A stretch of 64,000 nt of DNA, from NCBI GenBank assembly GCA_951802195.1, contig OX637625.1:62001-126000 (forward strand), given 5' to 3'. The stretch comes from Tausonia pullulans. Taxonomy: Eukaryota > Basidiomycota > Tremellomycetes > Cystofilobasidiales > Mrakiaceae. Positions 1-10,900 of this stretch are shown here, piece after piece. The position numbers were made by a program, and so were the translations under genes. Numbering within the stretch: the first letter of the stretch is position 1; every line of letters starts with the position of its first letter. The notes under the pieces are model-generated. The model made no database searches. It saw only the letters and a list, made by a program, of their open reading frames with translations, and was not told where the DNA came from.

Positions 1-1311
1 GGAAGGGCAAGACAGAAGCAGGGGGACCCGCCAAGTATCACTCTAGCGACGTCTTCCGGTGAGTCTCCGTCGCGTGCTGGACGCGGTTGGGGGTCGAATT
101 GAGCTTGCGCGATGAACTTATTCACTCTCACTCTGTCTTCCAGTGCCATTGATTCCAAGGACATCATGACGTTGATGGCTATCCGAGACACCCAGTTTGA
201 CCTGCTTCTTCACAAGCCCCCGGGAGCGTCGTCTGTATTCCCCATCGTCGTGCGTCGTCGGTCACCTTATCCTTCTCTGCCCCCCCCCCCTCTCCTGCTG
301 ACGATCTGGTTCTCCTGTAGTACTCTATGCGCTGTGGCCCGAAGTGGAGTGAGACGACGATATTGCTTGTCGGGGTGTTGAGCCGCTTCGTCAACCACCT
401 CGATGTGCGTCTCTGCTGTGGCGATCGATCAAGACAAATTGTTCCTGATCATTCGTACTACTACACAGAGCGATGCAGAACCGAGCGCAGCGGAAAAGAA
501 CATGCTCAAAAGTCTACGAGTCAACCTCAAGGTATGGGAGCTGTTCTATCAGTCAAGCGTCCTTGCTCACTCGCTCGCCCACTACCTTCTCTGTTCCTCC
601 AGGCCGCCATCGATTTTGGCCTCTCGAGCTCTCAGACCGAGCGTGGGTAGTTCTTTTTCTCTAAAATTACCTTTCTTGCTGATGAAAGTAGCTCTCCGCT
701 CAAACCAGTCATAAGCTCCTACCTACAAGTCCTGTTCGTCATCCCTCATCAACCTTAACCTCCTGCCCTTTTGCTGATCACCTGTGCTTTACAGCATCAT
801 GAGCGAAGGCGAAAGCTTCATTCATAAGACGCTTGCGGACCTAACGCTCGCCCTCCGGTCGGGTCCCCCCGCGCGACCCGTTCGACAGGCGCGCGAGGCG
901 GTGACGAAGTTCATGACGAAGGACCTGAGAGGTGCCCAAGGTCTTGCGGCTGTCGAAGACTAGTGAGTCTTCCATGATTGAATAGTTGAATGCATATTGA
1001 CCTCCGCAACTCGCCACTCCAGCATCGCCAACGCCACGGCCGACCTCCTCCTCCTAGGGCTCTACACGCTCCTGTCTCCGACAGGCGAAGTACTCCCACT
1101 CTACGCATTCGCTCGAGACCTCCGCATGCTCGGCCTTTTCGTCGAGGCGCGCGCCGAGCTTGCTGCGTCTGGGGCGGGTGCTGCCCGGCCGGCGAGGTTC
1201 AAGCGGCTGGCGCAAGTCTTTGTCGAGAAGATTGAAAACTCGAAGAAGAGCTTCAAGACGAGGGTCGCGGAGCTAGAAGAGGCGATCGATGGGGAACGGG
1301 GGCTCAAGTAG
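1..1311 (+). CDS. Unrecognised protein, 3' part (5' end outside window)
   Basis: I do not recognise this protein. Exons read 1-58, 144-249, 321-404, 469-531, 603-646, 795-962 and 1023-1311, ending in TAG, and give one continuous frame of about 269 residues. The visible part looks mostly helical, with short blocks such as DSKDIMTLMAIRDTQFDLLL, LLVGVLSRFVNHL and ALEDY-like VEDYIANATADLLL, and a basic, charged C-terminal helix rich in K and E (KIENSKKSFKTRVAELEEAI). No catalytic motif, signal peptide or clear membrane segment is visible. The regular alternation of hydrophobic helices would fit a helical-repeat or scaffold region. The junction 646/795 uses donor GTAGTT and is the weakest; the sum of phases supports it. 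The real start lies upstream of the window. Confidence 0.55.
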
Positions 1312-1563
1312 GGGAGTCTGGCAAGAGGAAACGATCTCGACGACTTTTATGATTCTCTGGATTGTGCCTGACGTGTAAAGAAAGAGGAGAGCTCTCTCGC
1401 AGGTTCTCTCTTTGCTGGCGACGCTCAGGCCTCCTGTTCGGCTGCCTCCGAAAGGGTCTGGACTGCTCGTGGATCCTCCTCCATTCTTCCCACTTTGCAG
1501 AAACTCCCCCTCTCTTCTCCTCCCTCCCTCCGACCCTCTCAACTTTATCACCACTCTCGCACC

Positions 1564-3143
1564 ATGACCGACATCGCCCCAGCCTTCCCCTCCCCTCCCA
1601 CCTCCGCCATCGGCAGCACCGACGACCTCTTCGCCTCGCTCGACCTCCCCCCGGCCCGACCGACCGTCGTACATCAGACGATATCCTTGCCCTTCGAGGG
1701 CCTCGACAGGGACCTCAAGCTCAATGTTGATGCGGGACCAGGGTGCGGGGGGGTCGTTTGGATCGCTGGCGAGGTGCGTCGAGGGGTCGTCTGGTGTTTG
1801 CTGACTGGGTCGCAGAAGTCCGACCACGGCTGACGGATCGGACCGAATGGACTCTCTGCTCGCCAGGTCCTCTCGCGGTATTGTCTTCATCTCATGACGA
1901 TCGATAAGGACACATTTGCGGGCAAGACGATCCTGGAGCTTGGGGCGGGCACGGGTGCGTACATCCAGTGGGAGGAAATAGGCCACGGCTTGGGCGACAG
2001 AGACGCGTCGAGAGACAGACGCGTCCGACCGTACCCCTACCTTCTTACTTGCGATGGGTCTTGATCTTGATGCTTAAACTACACATTTCTGTTCTAAGGC
2101 GTGGTCTCCCTCGTCCTAGGCATCCAAGAGCCTCGAGCTAAGATATGGACGACCGATCAAGCGTGAGTTTCTTGCCTTCCTCCTCCTCCTCTCTCATCGT
2201 CGTCAACGCTAAACCCGGCCCCTCGTCAATCACTCACACAGCGTTCTCCTCCCTCTCCTTAAGGAGAACGTCGCGCTGAACGAGCTTGCCCCCCGGGTTG
2301 TCCCGGCCGTCCTGAGCTGGGGGGAACCGATATCGGAGGACATCCCATGCCCGCCGGACTTTTTGCTGCTCGCTGGTACTTCCAGGGCTAACGAGGAGGG
2401 CGAAGGCATGAGACTGAGATTGATTTACTTGCGCGCTCAGATTGCGTCTACTTTGAGCCGGCGTTTCCGTTGCTGGGTGAGTCGAGTCCTAACAGAGGAG
2501 ACAGTGGAGGGCGCCGCCTCGTCGCTCAATACTAACCTCTGGCATGACCGACAGTCCGAACGCTCCTGGACTTGACGGCCACGGAGAAGCAGCCTAAGAT
2601 ATTGCTGGCGTACAAGAAGCGGCGAAAGGTGCGTTCTTCGTTTGGAGGAAGCGGAAGGATGGCAAAAGGGAACTCGGTTTGGTCTGACGCGCCTGCTTTG
2701 CTCGGCCCCGCGCCCCCTCCAGGCGGACAAACGTAAGTCGGACTTAGTCCATCCCGCTGTTTCATTTCAAGTGACCGACCGAGCAGCACACGGCCGGCCG
2801 TCGGGAGCCGTGCCGTCGTCGATCGGGCCTTTTGAGAGCACGGGATAGCGACCCTCATCACATGCGCGCCTACGGGATCAGATCTGTCTGCTGATCCTCC
2901 ATCGATCTTCCTTTTGCATCAGGCTTCTTCTCCCAACTTGGCAAGCATTTTACCTACGCCGACGTCGAGGACGACCCTCGGAAGGCGACGTACGAAAGGG
3001 AGGGGCTCAAGCTGTTAAGGGTTGAGCGGAAGGCCACACGAGAGCCGCCCAAGAGGAAGGAGAAGAGGGCGGCGCGGACAGGAGAAGAGGGAGAGGGAGG
3101 GATGATGACTGCCGAGGCTGTGCCGACTCCGTCCTCGGGCTGA
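1564..3143 (+). CDS. EFM6: EFM6-type protein-lysine N-methyltransferase (METTL21 family)
   Basis: Predicted SAM-dependent methyltransferase of the METTL21/EFM6 family; yeast Efm6 methylates a lysine of elongation factor eEF1A in the cytosol. Eight exons (1564-1773, 1867-1954, 2099-2162, 2242-2375, 2441-2476, 2555-2628, 2723-2732, 2923-3143) give 278 residues. The SAM-binding motif I reads ILELGAGTG at about residues 92-100, and the family signature DCVYFEPAFPLL follows the Rossmann core. The next conserved block KKRRKADKRFF is assembled across a 10-nt exon. The C-terminus (about the last 45 residues) is basic then acidic and looks unstructured. The start at 1564 is chosen because the family fold begins soon after and the upstream in-frame extension is leader-like. 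The substrate is inferred from the family. A second eEF1A methyltransferase, EFM5, lies at 38.7 kb. Confidence 0.88.
2723..2732 (+). other. 10-nt micro-exon of EFM6
   Basis: The sequence GCGGACAAAC lies between an acceptor (CCCTCCAG) and a donor (GTAAGT). It supplies codons for A-D-K and the first base of R in the conserved KKRRKADKRFF block, so skipping it would break the frame. Confidence 0.8.
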
Positions 3144-3580
3144 AGAGACGGACAGGAAAGGGTGGACCACAGTGCGCTGATCGAGCTGCGTCAGGGAGGG
3201 AGGGGCTACTGCTGCGTTGATGATGATGTTTAAGTCTCTGTGCTTCTTCGCCTCCTGTCTCCCTCGTATAAGCGTATGACCTCAGAGCGTGTAGCCCCGG
3301 TGGGGCTACACGGGAGAGAGTGAGGACGTCGACGACGTTCGTCCGAGCGAAGGGCGAGGAGTGCGAAGCGGCGGGAGAGGAAAGAGCATGGGGAACGACG
3401 TCACTAGTTTGTCGCATGCGGGGCCGTGACGCTTTCCACTCAGCCCTGTCAGAGGCCCTTTCGTTGTCGACCTCCCGGCATCTTAAGAGCGGTTATCCCT
3501 TCCGTCCTGTCTCTTCTCTCCTAACACCCACCTCCCTCTCTCTCTCTTCTCTCTCCTCCCACCCAACAAATCCCGCTTCA
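3144..3580. other. Intergenic region EFM6 / dehydrogenase
   Basis: This 437-bp stretch holds no supported gene. It contains the 3288-3312 hairpin and, just before the dehydrogenase start, a long pyrimidine-rich stretch (about 3515-3565, mostly TCTCTC and CCTCC) of the kind seen ahead of fungal transcription starts. Confidence 0.5.
3288..3312. repeat. Perfect 11-bp inverted repeat with 3-nt loop
   Basis: Left arm CGTGTAGCCCC (3288-3298), loop GGT, right arm GGGGCTACACG (3302-3312). The arms are perfectly complementary and GC-rich. It lies 145 bp after the EFM6 stop and 269 bp before the dehydrogenase start. It could be a 3'-UTR hairpin of EFM6 or a palindromic protein-binding site for the next promoter. 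Confidence 0.75.
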
Positions 3581-5303
3581 ATGTCCGACACCATGCGTGC
3601 CCTGCACTACTCTGCTGTAGGTTCTAATCCTCCCGCGCTCCTTGTCTCAATCGTCTTGGACTCTTATCGGCCGCCCTCTTTTCATCGCCTGACATCGTCT
3701 TCCCACCTTCCTCAGCCCAAGCAGTTCTCCGTCAAGACCGATACCCCCAAGCCCGTCCCTGCTGACGACGAATGCCTTCTCCGTGTCACCATGTGTGGTG
3801 AGTTGTCACCCTTTCCTTGCCATCCATCTTGCCCTCGATCTTGCTATGTCCGATCGGCTGTACTGACGGGCGTCCTTCCTCTTTCTCCAGGCATGTGTGA
3901 GTATTGCAAGCTGTCGATGCTCCGATTGAGTGCCTGCCCAACTGACCTCCTTGTCCATCGCTTTTCTCTGCTTTTTGCATCCAGGCGGAACCGATGGTGC
4001 GCTACCTGACGCTCTTTTTTGATTCAGATTTCTCTTGCTCATAAACCTTTTTTTCTCGTGTCGACAGGCCACATCCACGACGGAGAGTTCATGGCCAAGG
4101 TACGTCATTTCGCCCCATTTGTCGTCGTCGATTCCCGGGTCCGGCGCTGTTGCCCCACGCGCACCCCCCTGCGCCACACCGCCAAGATCCGGGGTCGTGT
4201 CGCTTTGAAGGAAAAAGACTGACATTTCCACATCCTTGCTCTCTTCTAGTTCCCTCTCATCCCCGGGCACGAGGCGGTCGGAGTCATTGAGCAGCTCGGC
4301 AAGAACGTTACCCAGTTCAAGGTTGGCGACCGCGCCGTCGCTGACGTTGGAGAGGTATGTTGCTCGCCAGCCCTGGTTTATCCACCCCACTACCTCACTG
4401 ACCAGCGTTCCTCCAGACTTGCGACACCTGCTTCTACTGCCGTCGCGGCCAGTCACTTCTCTGCGAGTCGTTCCGTGCCAAGGGTGTCGCCATGGACGGA
4501 GGCTTCGCTGAGTACATCACGTACAAGCAGTCGAAGCTCTACAAGATCGACAAGCTCACCGACACTCAAGCGACGCTTCTCGAGCCTGCTTCTTGCGCCA
4601 TCCACGGCCTCGACAAGCTTCAGATCAAGGTCGGCCAGTCGGTGCTCCTCATCGGCGCGGGACCCACTGGGTGAGTCGGGAGTTCTTGGTTTTGTAGATA
4701 GACCGCGCAGGCAACTGAGATTCTCGCCCCTAGTCTCCTCCTTGCTCAGCTCCTGAAGATCAACGGAGCCTCTCGTGTCGTTATTGCCGCCAACGAAGGC
4801 GTCAAGATGGACATCGCTCGTAAGGTCGAGGCCGCCGATGAGTACTGGGACCTCAAGCGTGGGGATGCTGCCGCCCAGTGGGCCGAGCTCAAGAAGCAGA
4901 ACCCGTACGGCTTCGACGTCGTTGCTGAGTGCACCGGTGTCGAGTCGATCGTCCAGGACTCGATCAACTACGTCCGTCGCGGTGGAACCCTCCTCGTCTA
5001 CGGTGTCTACGAGGACAAGGCTCGGGTCTCGTGGCCTCCTTCGAAGATCTTCGGTGACGAAATTAGGGTGAGCCCTCTTGGGCGCCGCTTCCTTGCCGCT
5101 GTAGTCTGACATGTGCTCTCCAGATCATCGGCTCTTTCTCGCAGACCTACTGCTTCCCCCGCGCGGTCGAGTACCTCGAGTCCGGCAAGATCAAGCTCGA
5201 CGGCCTCGTCACCGACACTTTTGCCCTCGAGGACTGGGGCAAGGCGCTCGATTGCATGAACTCGCGCAAGTGCGGCAAGATTGCCATCAAGATCTCGGAA
5301 TAG
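3581..5303 (+). CDS. Zinc-dependent medium-chain alcohol/polyol dehydrogenase
   Basis: Medium-chain dehydrogenase/reductase of 346 residues, most like sorbitol, threonine and D-arabinitol dehydrogenases, so it probably oxidises or reduces a polyol with NAD(P) in the cytosol; the exact substrate cannot be read. Nine exons: 3581-3616, 3716-3797, 3891-3896, 3985-3996, 4068-4099, 4250-4354, 4417-4670, 4734-5067, 5124-5303. The catalytic-zinc region reads MCGMCGTDGHIH, then [10 protein letters not shown] with the second ligand His. The structural-zinc loop has four cysteines in [16 protein letters not shown]. The nucleotide-binding glycines are in [14 protein letters not shown]. Exons 3 and 4 are only 6 and 12 nt, and the catalytic Cys codon is split between them. 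UfARD1-like arabitol dehydrogenase is a reasonable guess. Confidence 0.85.
3891..3996 (+). other. Consecutive 6-nt and 12-nt micro-exons at the catalytic zinc site
   Basis: Exon GCATGT (3891-3896) and exon GCGGAACCGATG (3985-3996) are each flanked by AG and GT. Joined to neighbours they give ATG TGT GGC ATG TGC GGA ACC GAT GGC CAC, coding MCGMCGTDGH, the family zinc motif. The zinc-ligand Cys codon is T (exon 3) plus GC (exon 4). Confidence 0.8.
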
Positions 5304-5714
5304 AATGTTCTCTCTGTAGCTCTTCCGCTGCTGGTCCCTTTTTGGGTTCTATAGTTTTTAATGTATTCAGTATGACAAAATTGTTGTCTCCTTATTGGCT
5401 TCTGGCGACAAGTGACGATCCTCATGAAGCAGAGGGCGCGCATCGGCCGACGCCCAATCCATATCAATCGATGGACGTACGCCTCAAGCGCGGCTCGGTG
5501 GCGTGCAGAGAACTGAGTTGGCCGAGGACGATGGGTGAGCGACAATATAGACGAGAGGGATGAAAAGAATTGAACACGTTCGGCGGGAAGGTCGACCGTG
5601 GGAGCCGCGAAGCTGAGCTCACCCCAGCCCGCCCTGCCCGGCTCTCTCTGGGGTGCTCTCACCCAAACCATCATCTACTCTACAACCACACCATCCTCAC
5701 TTGATTTCATTACC
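5304..5714. other. Intergenic region dehydrogenase / Rheb
   Basis: This 411-bp stretch has no supported gene. It carries the dehydrogenase 3' end and the presumed Rheb promoter. No motif I can name is seen. Confidence 0.45.
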
Positions 5715-7390
5715 ATGGCCGATAGCAGCCTTCTCAAGCGCAAGGTCGCCGTCATGGGCTCCCGCTCCGTCGGTGCGCCCCCCGTCCCATCCCCTTGACC
5801 TTGCCTTCGCCCTTGTCGTCGCCTTCGCCGTCTCTTACCCCGCGCACCGGCGCCGGCCGATGGTCGTCCGAACGGCTGATTCTCACACGTCTTTGCTCAC
5901 AGGCAAGTCCTCCCTCGTCGCCCGCTACTGCGACGGCCCGACGCAGGAGATCGAGGCCTACCACCCGACGATCGAGCAGACGAAGAAGAAGGAGGTCGAG
6001 GCGTGCGGCAGGAAGTGGGACCTCACGCTCGTCGATACCGCCGGCCAGGTCAGATGCTCCTCTCCTCTCGTCTCCTTTCCGGCACCCACGCCTCTGTCTC
6101 CATCTCTCGTGCCTTTGACCAGCCCGCTGTGCTACCATTACGGCCCTTACTGTCACCTTCCGCTCGGACTTCGTTACTCCTCTTTCGGCGTCTGCTCGAA
6201 GTAGGGGTCGGTCGGCGAGCGGGTCGGTTTGGGCCTGGATCGTGGGCGGACGGACGGAATGGGCAGGGCAGGGCGACGACAACCCCCCTCCCTCCCTGTT
6301 TGTCGGACGTCCCGCTACAGCCGTCCCCCGCCTTCTACCCCCAGTTTTGAGGCGGCTCTTCTTGCTCGCTTGCTCCTCTTCCTCTCATCTACCCTTGCGC
6401 GTGTGTGCGTGTGCGTGTGCGTGTGAGCGAACGAGCGAGTGGGTCCTTCGACACCACGCGAACGATCACTTTCCTCACCTTCGTATGCTTGCCTTCACCG
6501 ACAACTTTCCATGATCTGCTCTGGAAACGTGGACTTTGAACGACGACACGCGGGTATTAACATATTTCCAAAGGCGGCGGAGTACATGAGAAGAGGAGGA
6601 CGAGGCAGGACGTGGGCGGACAGGGAGAGCGGGTGCTGTCTCTTCCCATTCTCTCCTGTGGCCCTTCCGCTGGCTTTTCCCCTCTCGCTTTCTTCCCTTG
6701 CTCAACCGGACGGCGGCCGAGATCAGACCCTTTAGAATCAAATCTCGTATGAGACGTACTGAGGCTGACTCTCATTGCTCCCATTGTCCTCTCCCTCTTG
6801 CTCCCTCTCACTTGCTCACGGTCTCCTCCGCTTCTCCCCTTCCCTCCAAACGCAGGATTCCTCCTCTTTCTTCCCGCTTAAGTACGCCGTCGGCATCCAC
6901 GGCTATGTTCTTGTCTACTCGATAGCGAACCGCGGATCGTTCGAGCTCGTCCAGACGATCTACGACAAGATGCTCGAGCAGACGGGTGCGGAGTGGGCGC
7001 CGTGCGTCATTGTCGGAAATAAGAGCGACCTGTCGAGCGCGAGGTAAGTTGGGTGGGTTCTGAGTTAGGTAGGAGATGGCTGACGATGGTTGATGTTTGC
7101 CTGGCAGGGCCGTTTCTGTGGCTGAGGGCAAGGCGTTCGCGACCAAGATCAAGGCACCCTTTGTCGAGACGAGCGCCGTGAAGAATGGCAACATCGGTGA
7201 GTTTCTGCTTCGCACTTGGATTTTGAAGGGCCGTGTCAACTGACGAGGTGACGATGACTATCCCCTAGGCGAGCCTGCCCAGCTCATTCTGACCGAAATC
7301 TTCAAGTCGGAGGGCGGAGTCCTCCCGACGGCCAAGCCGCCAGCGTCAAGTGGCTCGTGGCTTGGAGGTTGGTTCGGCGGCAAGAAGTAA
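5715..7390 (+). CDS. RHB1: Rheb-type small GTPase (TOR pathway)
   Basis: Ras-superfamily GTPase of 200 residues of the Rheb type, which activates TORC1 at endomembranes in most eukaryotes. Exons: 5715-5772, 5903-6048, 6856-7043, 7108-7196, 7269-7390. The P-loop reads GSRSVGKSS with the Rheb-typical Arg where Ras has Gly12. The effector region is YHPTIEQT, G3 is VDTAGQD followed by SSSFF, G4 is VGNKSDL and G5 is ETSA. The first three introns interrupt the P-loop, G3 and post-G4 regions. Intron 2 is 807 nt, far longer than others here. The protein ends SWLGGWFGGKK with no cysteine, so the usual CaaX farnesylation box is absent; the Trp/Phe/Lys tail might contact membrane another way. Identity is strong; the tail is the oddity. 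Confidence 0.9.
6049..6855 (+). other. Unusually long intron (807 nt) of the Rheb gene
   Basis: It is bounded by AG/GTCAGA and ACGCAG/GAT. It contains a TG-rich microsatellite near 6399-6428 (GTGTGTGCG units) and long pyrimidine-rich stretches, but no open frame or snoRNA boxes that I can support. Most introns in the window are 50-100 nt. Confidence 0.7.
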
Positions 7391-7906
7391 TGGAAGCCAG
7401 CCACTATCTGCGTTCCGTTGAACGCTGTCATTGCTCGAAAGGGGAGGAGGCGACTCCGGGTGCACTCCTCTGCCTGTTCCTCTGTACATCGATTCTTCCG
7501 ACACACCTTTCACCTAACTCACCCCTTCCTCCCCTTCCCCCCCTAACCATCACCTCCCTCTTGAAGCCTCTCTCCACTCTCTCGGCTCACCACTTGACCT
7601 ACGTTAGACGGACCTTATCCTCCAGCCGGCTCCCTCATTTCCTTCGTCCTATCGCGCTCTCTTTTCTTAAGGCTATGTACCACGCTCTCTAGTCTCTCTC
7701 TTTCTCTCTCACTCTCTCTCTCTCTCTGGTTCCTCCTCTTTCTCTCGCTCTCGGTGAATGTGATGGGTCCGTGTCCAACATGAAGCAGCTGTCGGCCCGT
7801 GCCGAGCACACAGAGACGCGCCCCTGCCTCCCGTCTCGCTCTTTCCAACCGAGCTTGCCTTCGCAACGACCACCACTCCGCCTGCCTACACTCACTGTTC
7901 GAGTGC
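7391..7906. other. Intergenic region Rheb / CysRS
   Basis: No supported gene. The second half is strongly pyrimidine-rich and includes the 7692-7727 microsatellite. An open frame continues upstream of the CysRS ATG at 7907, but it has no further in-frame ATG back to 7799 (where the codon is GTG). Confidence 0.5.
7692..7727. repeat. CT-rich microsatellite upstream of CysRS
   Basis: Mostly (CT)n, broken by TTT and CA, in the CysRS 5' flank about 180-320 bp before the two candidate start codons. It may be a pyrimidine-rich core-promoter element. Confidence 0.7.
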
Positions 7907-10900
7907 ATGCCCCCGGCCCCTCTCCTCCTCGCCAGAAGCAGCCCACGTCTACCCTCGTCGTTCCCTCTCTTCGGCCTCGCCGCCTTTCGTATCCATCCGC
8001 TCCTTCGCGCCATGTCGTCCACCCCCGCCGAGGCCACTTCGTCCTCCAAGGCTGCCGTAGCCGTCCCCGAGTGGTACCCGCCTTCGAGGGCCACGCCCGA
8101 GCCTACACTCAAGGTTTGGAACTCGCTCACGAAGTCCAAGGTGCGTTGAGCGCTTTGAGTCGCTGTCGGCGTTATCCAGCTGCTCCTTTCCTCGCTGGCT
8201 CGCTCGCTGTCTTTGGCTGTCTGGGACATCTGGCTGTCTAGCTATCTGGCTGATCGTGCAGGGTCGTCGTAAGGTAACTGGAAGGGCGTCAGCGGGATGA
8301 GCGAGGGATTCAGTCCGGACAATACGCGCATCGAGGGATGAGAGGAATGGAATCGTCGCTGTCGCTGCCCGAGTCATGCGCACGCCATCTGACTCGTTCT
8401 CGTCTCCTGCCCTCGTCCTCTCTCCTACGCAGGTTGAGTTCATCCCTCAGAGGTCCCGCCAGATCACCTGGTACAACTGCGGTCCGACCGTTTACGACGC
8501 CTCGCACATGGGCCATGCTCGGTGAGCCGAGTCGCATCGCGCCACGTCCCGCGCGAGCGCGCGCCGCTGAATCCTCGTGGACATGCAGAAACTACGTCAC
8601 GCAAGATGTTCTGAGGCGGATCATGCAGGACTACTTCGGCTACGACGTGCATTTCGTCATGAACGTCACGGACATTGACGACAAGGTGAGCGAGCAGACG
8701 AGGTACGCTCTAGTCCGTCCACTCCACTGCTCACCATGATCCGTCGCAGATCATCATCCGCTCCCGAGAAGAGCATCTCCTCAATGAACTCACGGAAAAG
8801 ACGACCTCCCTCACACCCGAGCTTCTCTCCGACGCCCGGACAGCATGGAAGATGTACTTCCAGAAGAAGCTCGCCAAGAATCTCGCTGTGGGAGATGCCG
8901 CTGCTGAGGGCGAGGAGGAGAAGGTCTGGGATGAGGTGATTGTGAGCAAGTGGGAGACAGACGCGGCTTGGAAGGCAGGGATGGAGGCGAAGGACGAGAA
9001 GATGTCGTTGCACATCAAAACGCTGGTTCGTCGACTCGCTCTCTTTACTGGTGAACACACTGACTGACTTCCTTATTTTTGGTATCCCCCTCAGACTACT
9101 TCAAGGAAAGCCATCCTCGCTGCTCAGGAGGCGCTCGAGAAGGGCACCACGTCCCAGGAGTCTGCACGCGCTCTCATCACCGGAGCGTCCGATCCTCTGA
9201 GCCTGTGGCTCGACAAGCAGGTGAATACCTTCCTGAACCTTGGAAGCCCTCTCGTCGTTGACACAATCCCCCCCCAGCATGGTCACACCCTCACCTCGCC
9301 CTCGATCGCCCGCGGTCTCGCCGGCCGTCAAGAGGCCGCCTTCCTCGCCGATATGGCGGCACTCAACGTTCTTCCCGCTGACACGCTCACCCGGGTCTCG
9401 GAATACGTCCCGGAGATCGTCCGCTTCGTCGAGAAGATCGAGGAGCGTGGGTATGCCTACTCCGATGGCGCCGGGTCTGTCTACTTTGATGTGGCGGCGT
9501 TTGATGGACGGAAGAGGAATGAGGGAGGAGAGATGGAGGCTTGGGAGCACACGTACGCCAAGCTGGCGCCGGGGAGCAAGGGGAACCTTCAGCTCATCGA
9601 GGAGGGAGAGGGTGAGAACCTTTGAGTTGACAGACCGTCCACAAGCTCTGGCTGACGCTCTGCTCTCCAGGTGCCCTTGCCGACACGACCTTCACCAAGC
9701 GCTCGGCGTCGGACTTTGCCCTCTGGAAGTCGTCTAAGCCCGGAGAGCCTCACTGGCCGTCGCCCTGGGGAGAGGGCCGGCCCGGATGGCACATCGAGTG
9801 CTCGGTCATGGCGACCGAGATCCTCGGCGAGCAGATCGACATCCACTCGGGGGGAGTCGACCTCAAGTTCCCGCACCACGACAACGAGTGCGCCCAGAGC
9901 GAGGCTTACCACGATTGCCGGCAGTGGATCAACTACTTCTTCCATACGGGCCATCTCCACATCGAGGGCCTCAAGATGAGCAAGTCGCTCAAGAATTTCA
10001 TCACCATCGAGGAGGCTCTCGCGAAGTACTCGGCCCGTCAGCTTCGGCTCAGCTTTATGCTCCAGCTCTGGAACAACAAGATGGACTTCAAGGAAAGCGC
10101 CATGACGGAAGTCCGGGCCCTCGAGGCCAGCTTTAACGTGAGCCCGTCTCGGCCGAGCTCTGACTGGCTATTTGACGCTCACACATCTCCTTCCTTCCAG
10201 AACTTCTTCACTCTCGTCAAGGCCCGCTCTGCTCAGGCCGAGGCCAAGGGCGAGATCTCGGACGGCAAGCACTACTACGACGAGGAGGAGAAGCAGCTCT
10301 CGCTCGACCTCGCGCACGCTCGCGACAAGTTCCGCGCCGAGCTCTCGGACTCGTTCAACACGCCCGCGGCCGTCCAGACGCTCGCGGAACTCACGAGCAA
10401 GGCCAACATCTACTTGCAGCTTCGGAGGCCCAACTTGGCTCCGGCCAAGGCTGTTGCGACGTGGATTGGAAAGATGCTCCGTATGTTTGGACTCGGAGAG
10501 GGACCGTCGGAGAACCTCGAGGTCGGATGGGGTACCAAGCCGGAGGAGGGCCAGTCTGCCGATGTGGGTGACCGCTCTCTACCTCTTGCCTTCCCCTTAT
10601 GTCCTTTTTGCTGAACCCCACCTCCCTCTTTTAGCGCGAGACGACGCTCATGCCGTACCTTCGCGCTCTTGCTGCCTTCCGGGACGAGGTCCGAAAGCTC
10701 GCGATCGCGAAGGCGGACCCTAAGGAGATTCTCGCCATCACGGATCGCCTGAGGGACTACGAGCTCGCCGAGCTCGGCGTCGCTCTTGACGACCAGGAGG
10801 GTACGTCATTCCTTCCCTCAGGTTCCAGCGCTGCTGCTCGCTCCTTCGCTGACCCCTGTCCCGCTCCTTTCGCAGACGGCAGTGCCCTCGTCAAGCTCGT

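Noticed and set aside
7407-7440. A hidden last Rheb exon coding a cysteine near C-V-P-L
   Set aside because: It would need a 33-nt intron and would not end in a CaaX at the C-terminus.
7799-7906. Longer CysRS start at 7799
   Set aside because: The codon there is GTG, not ATG; the first in-frame ATG is at 7907.
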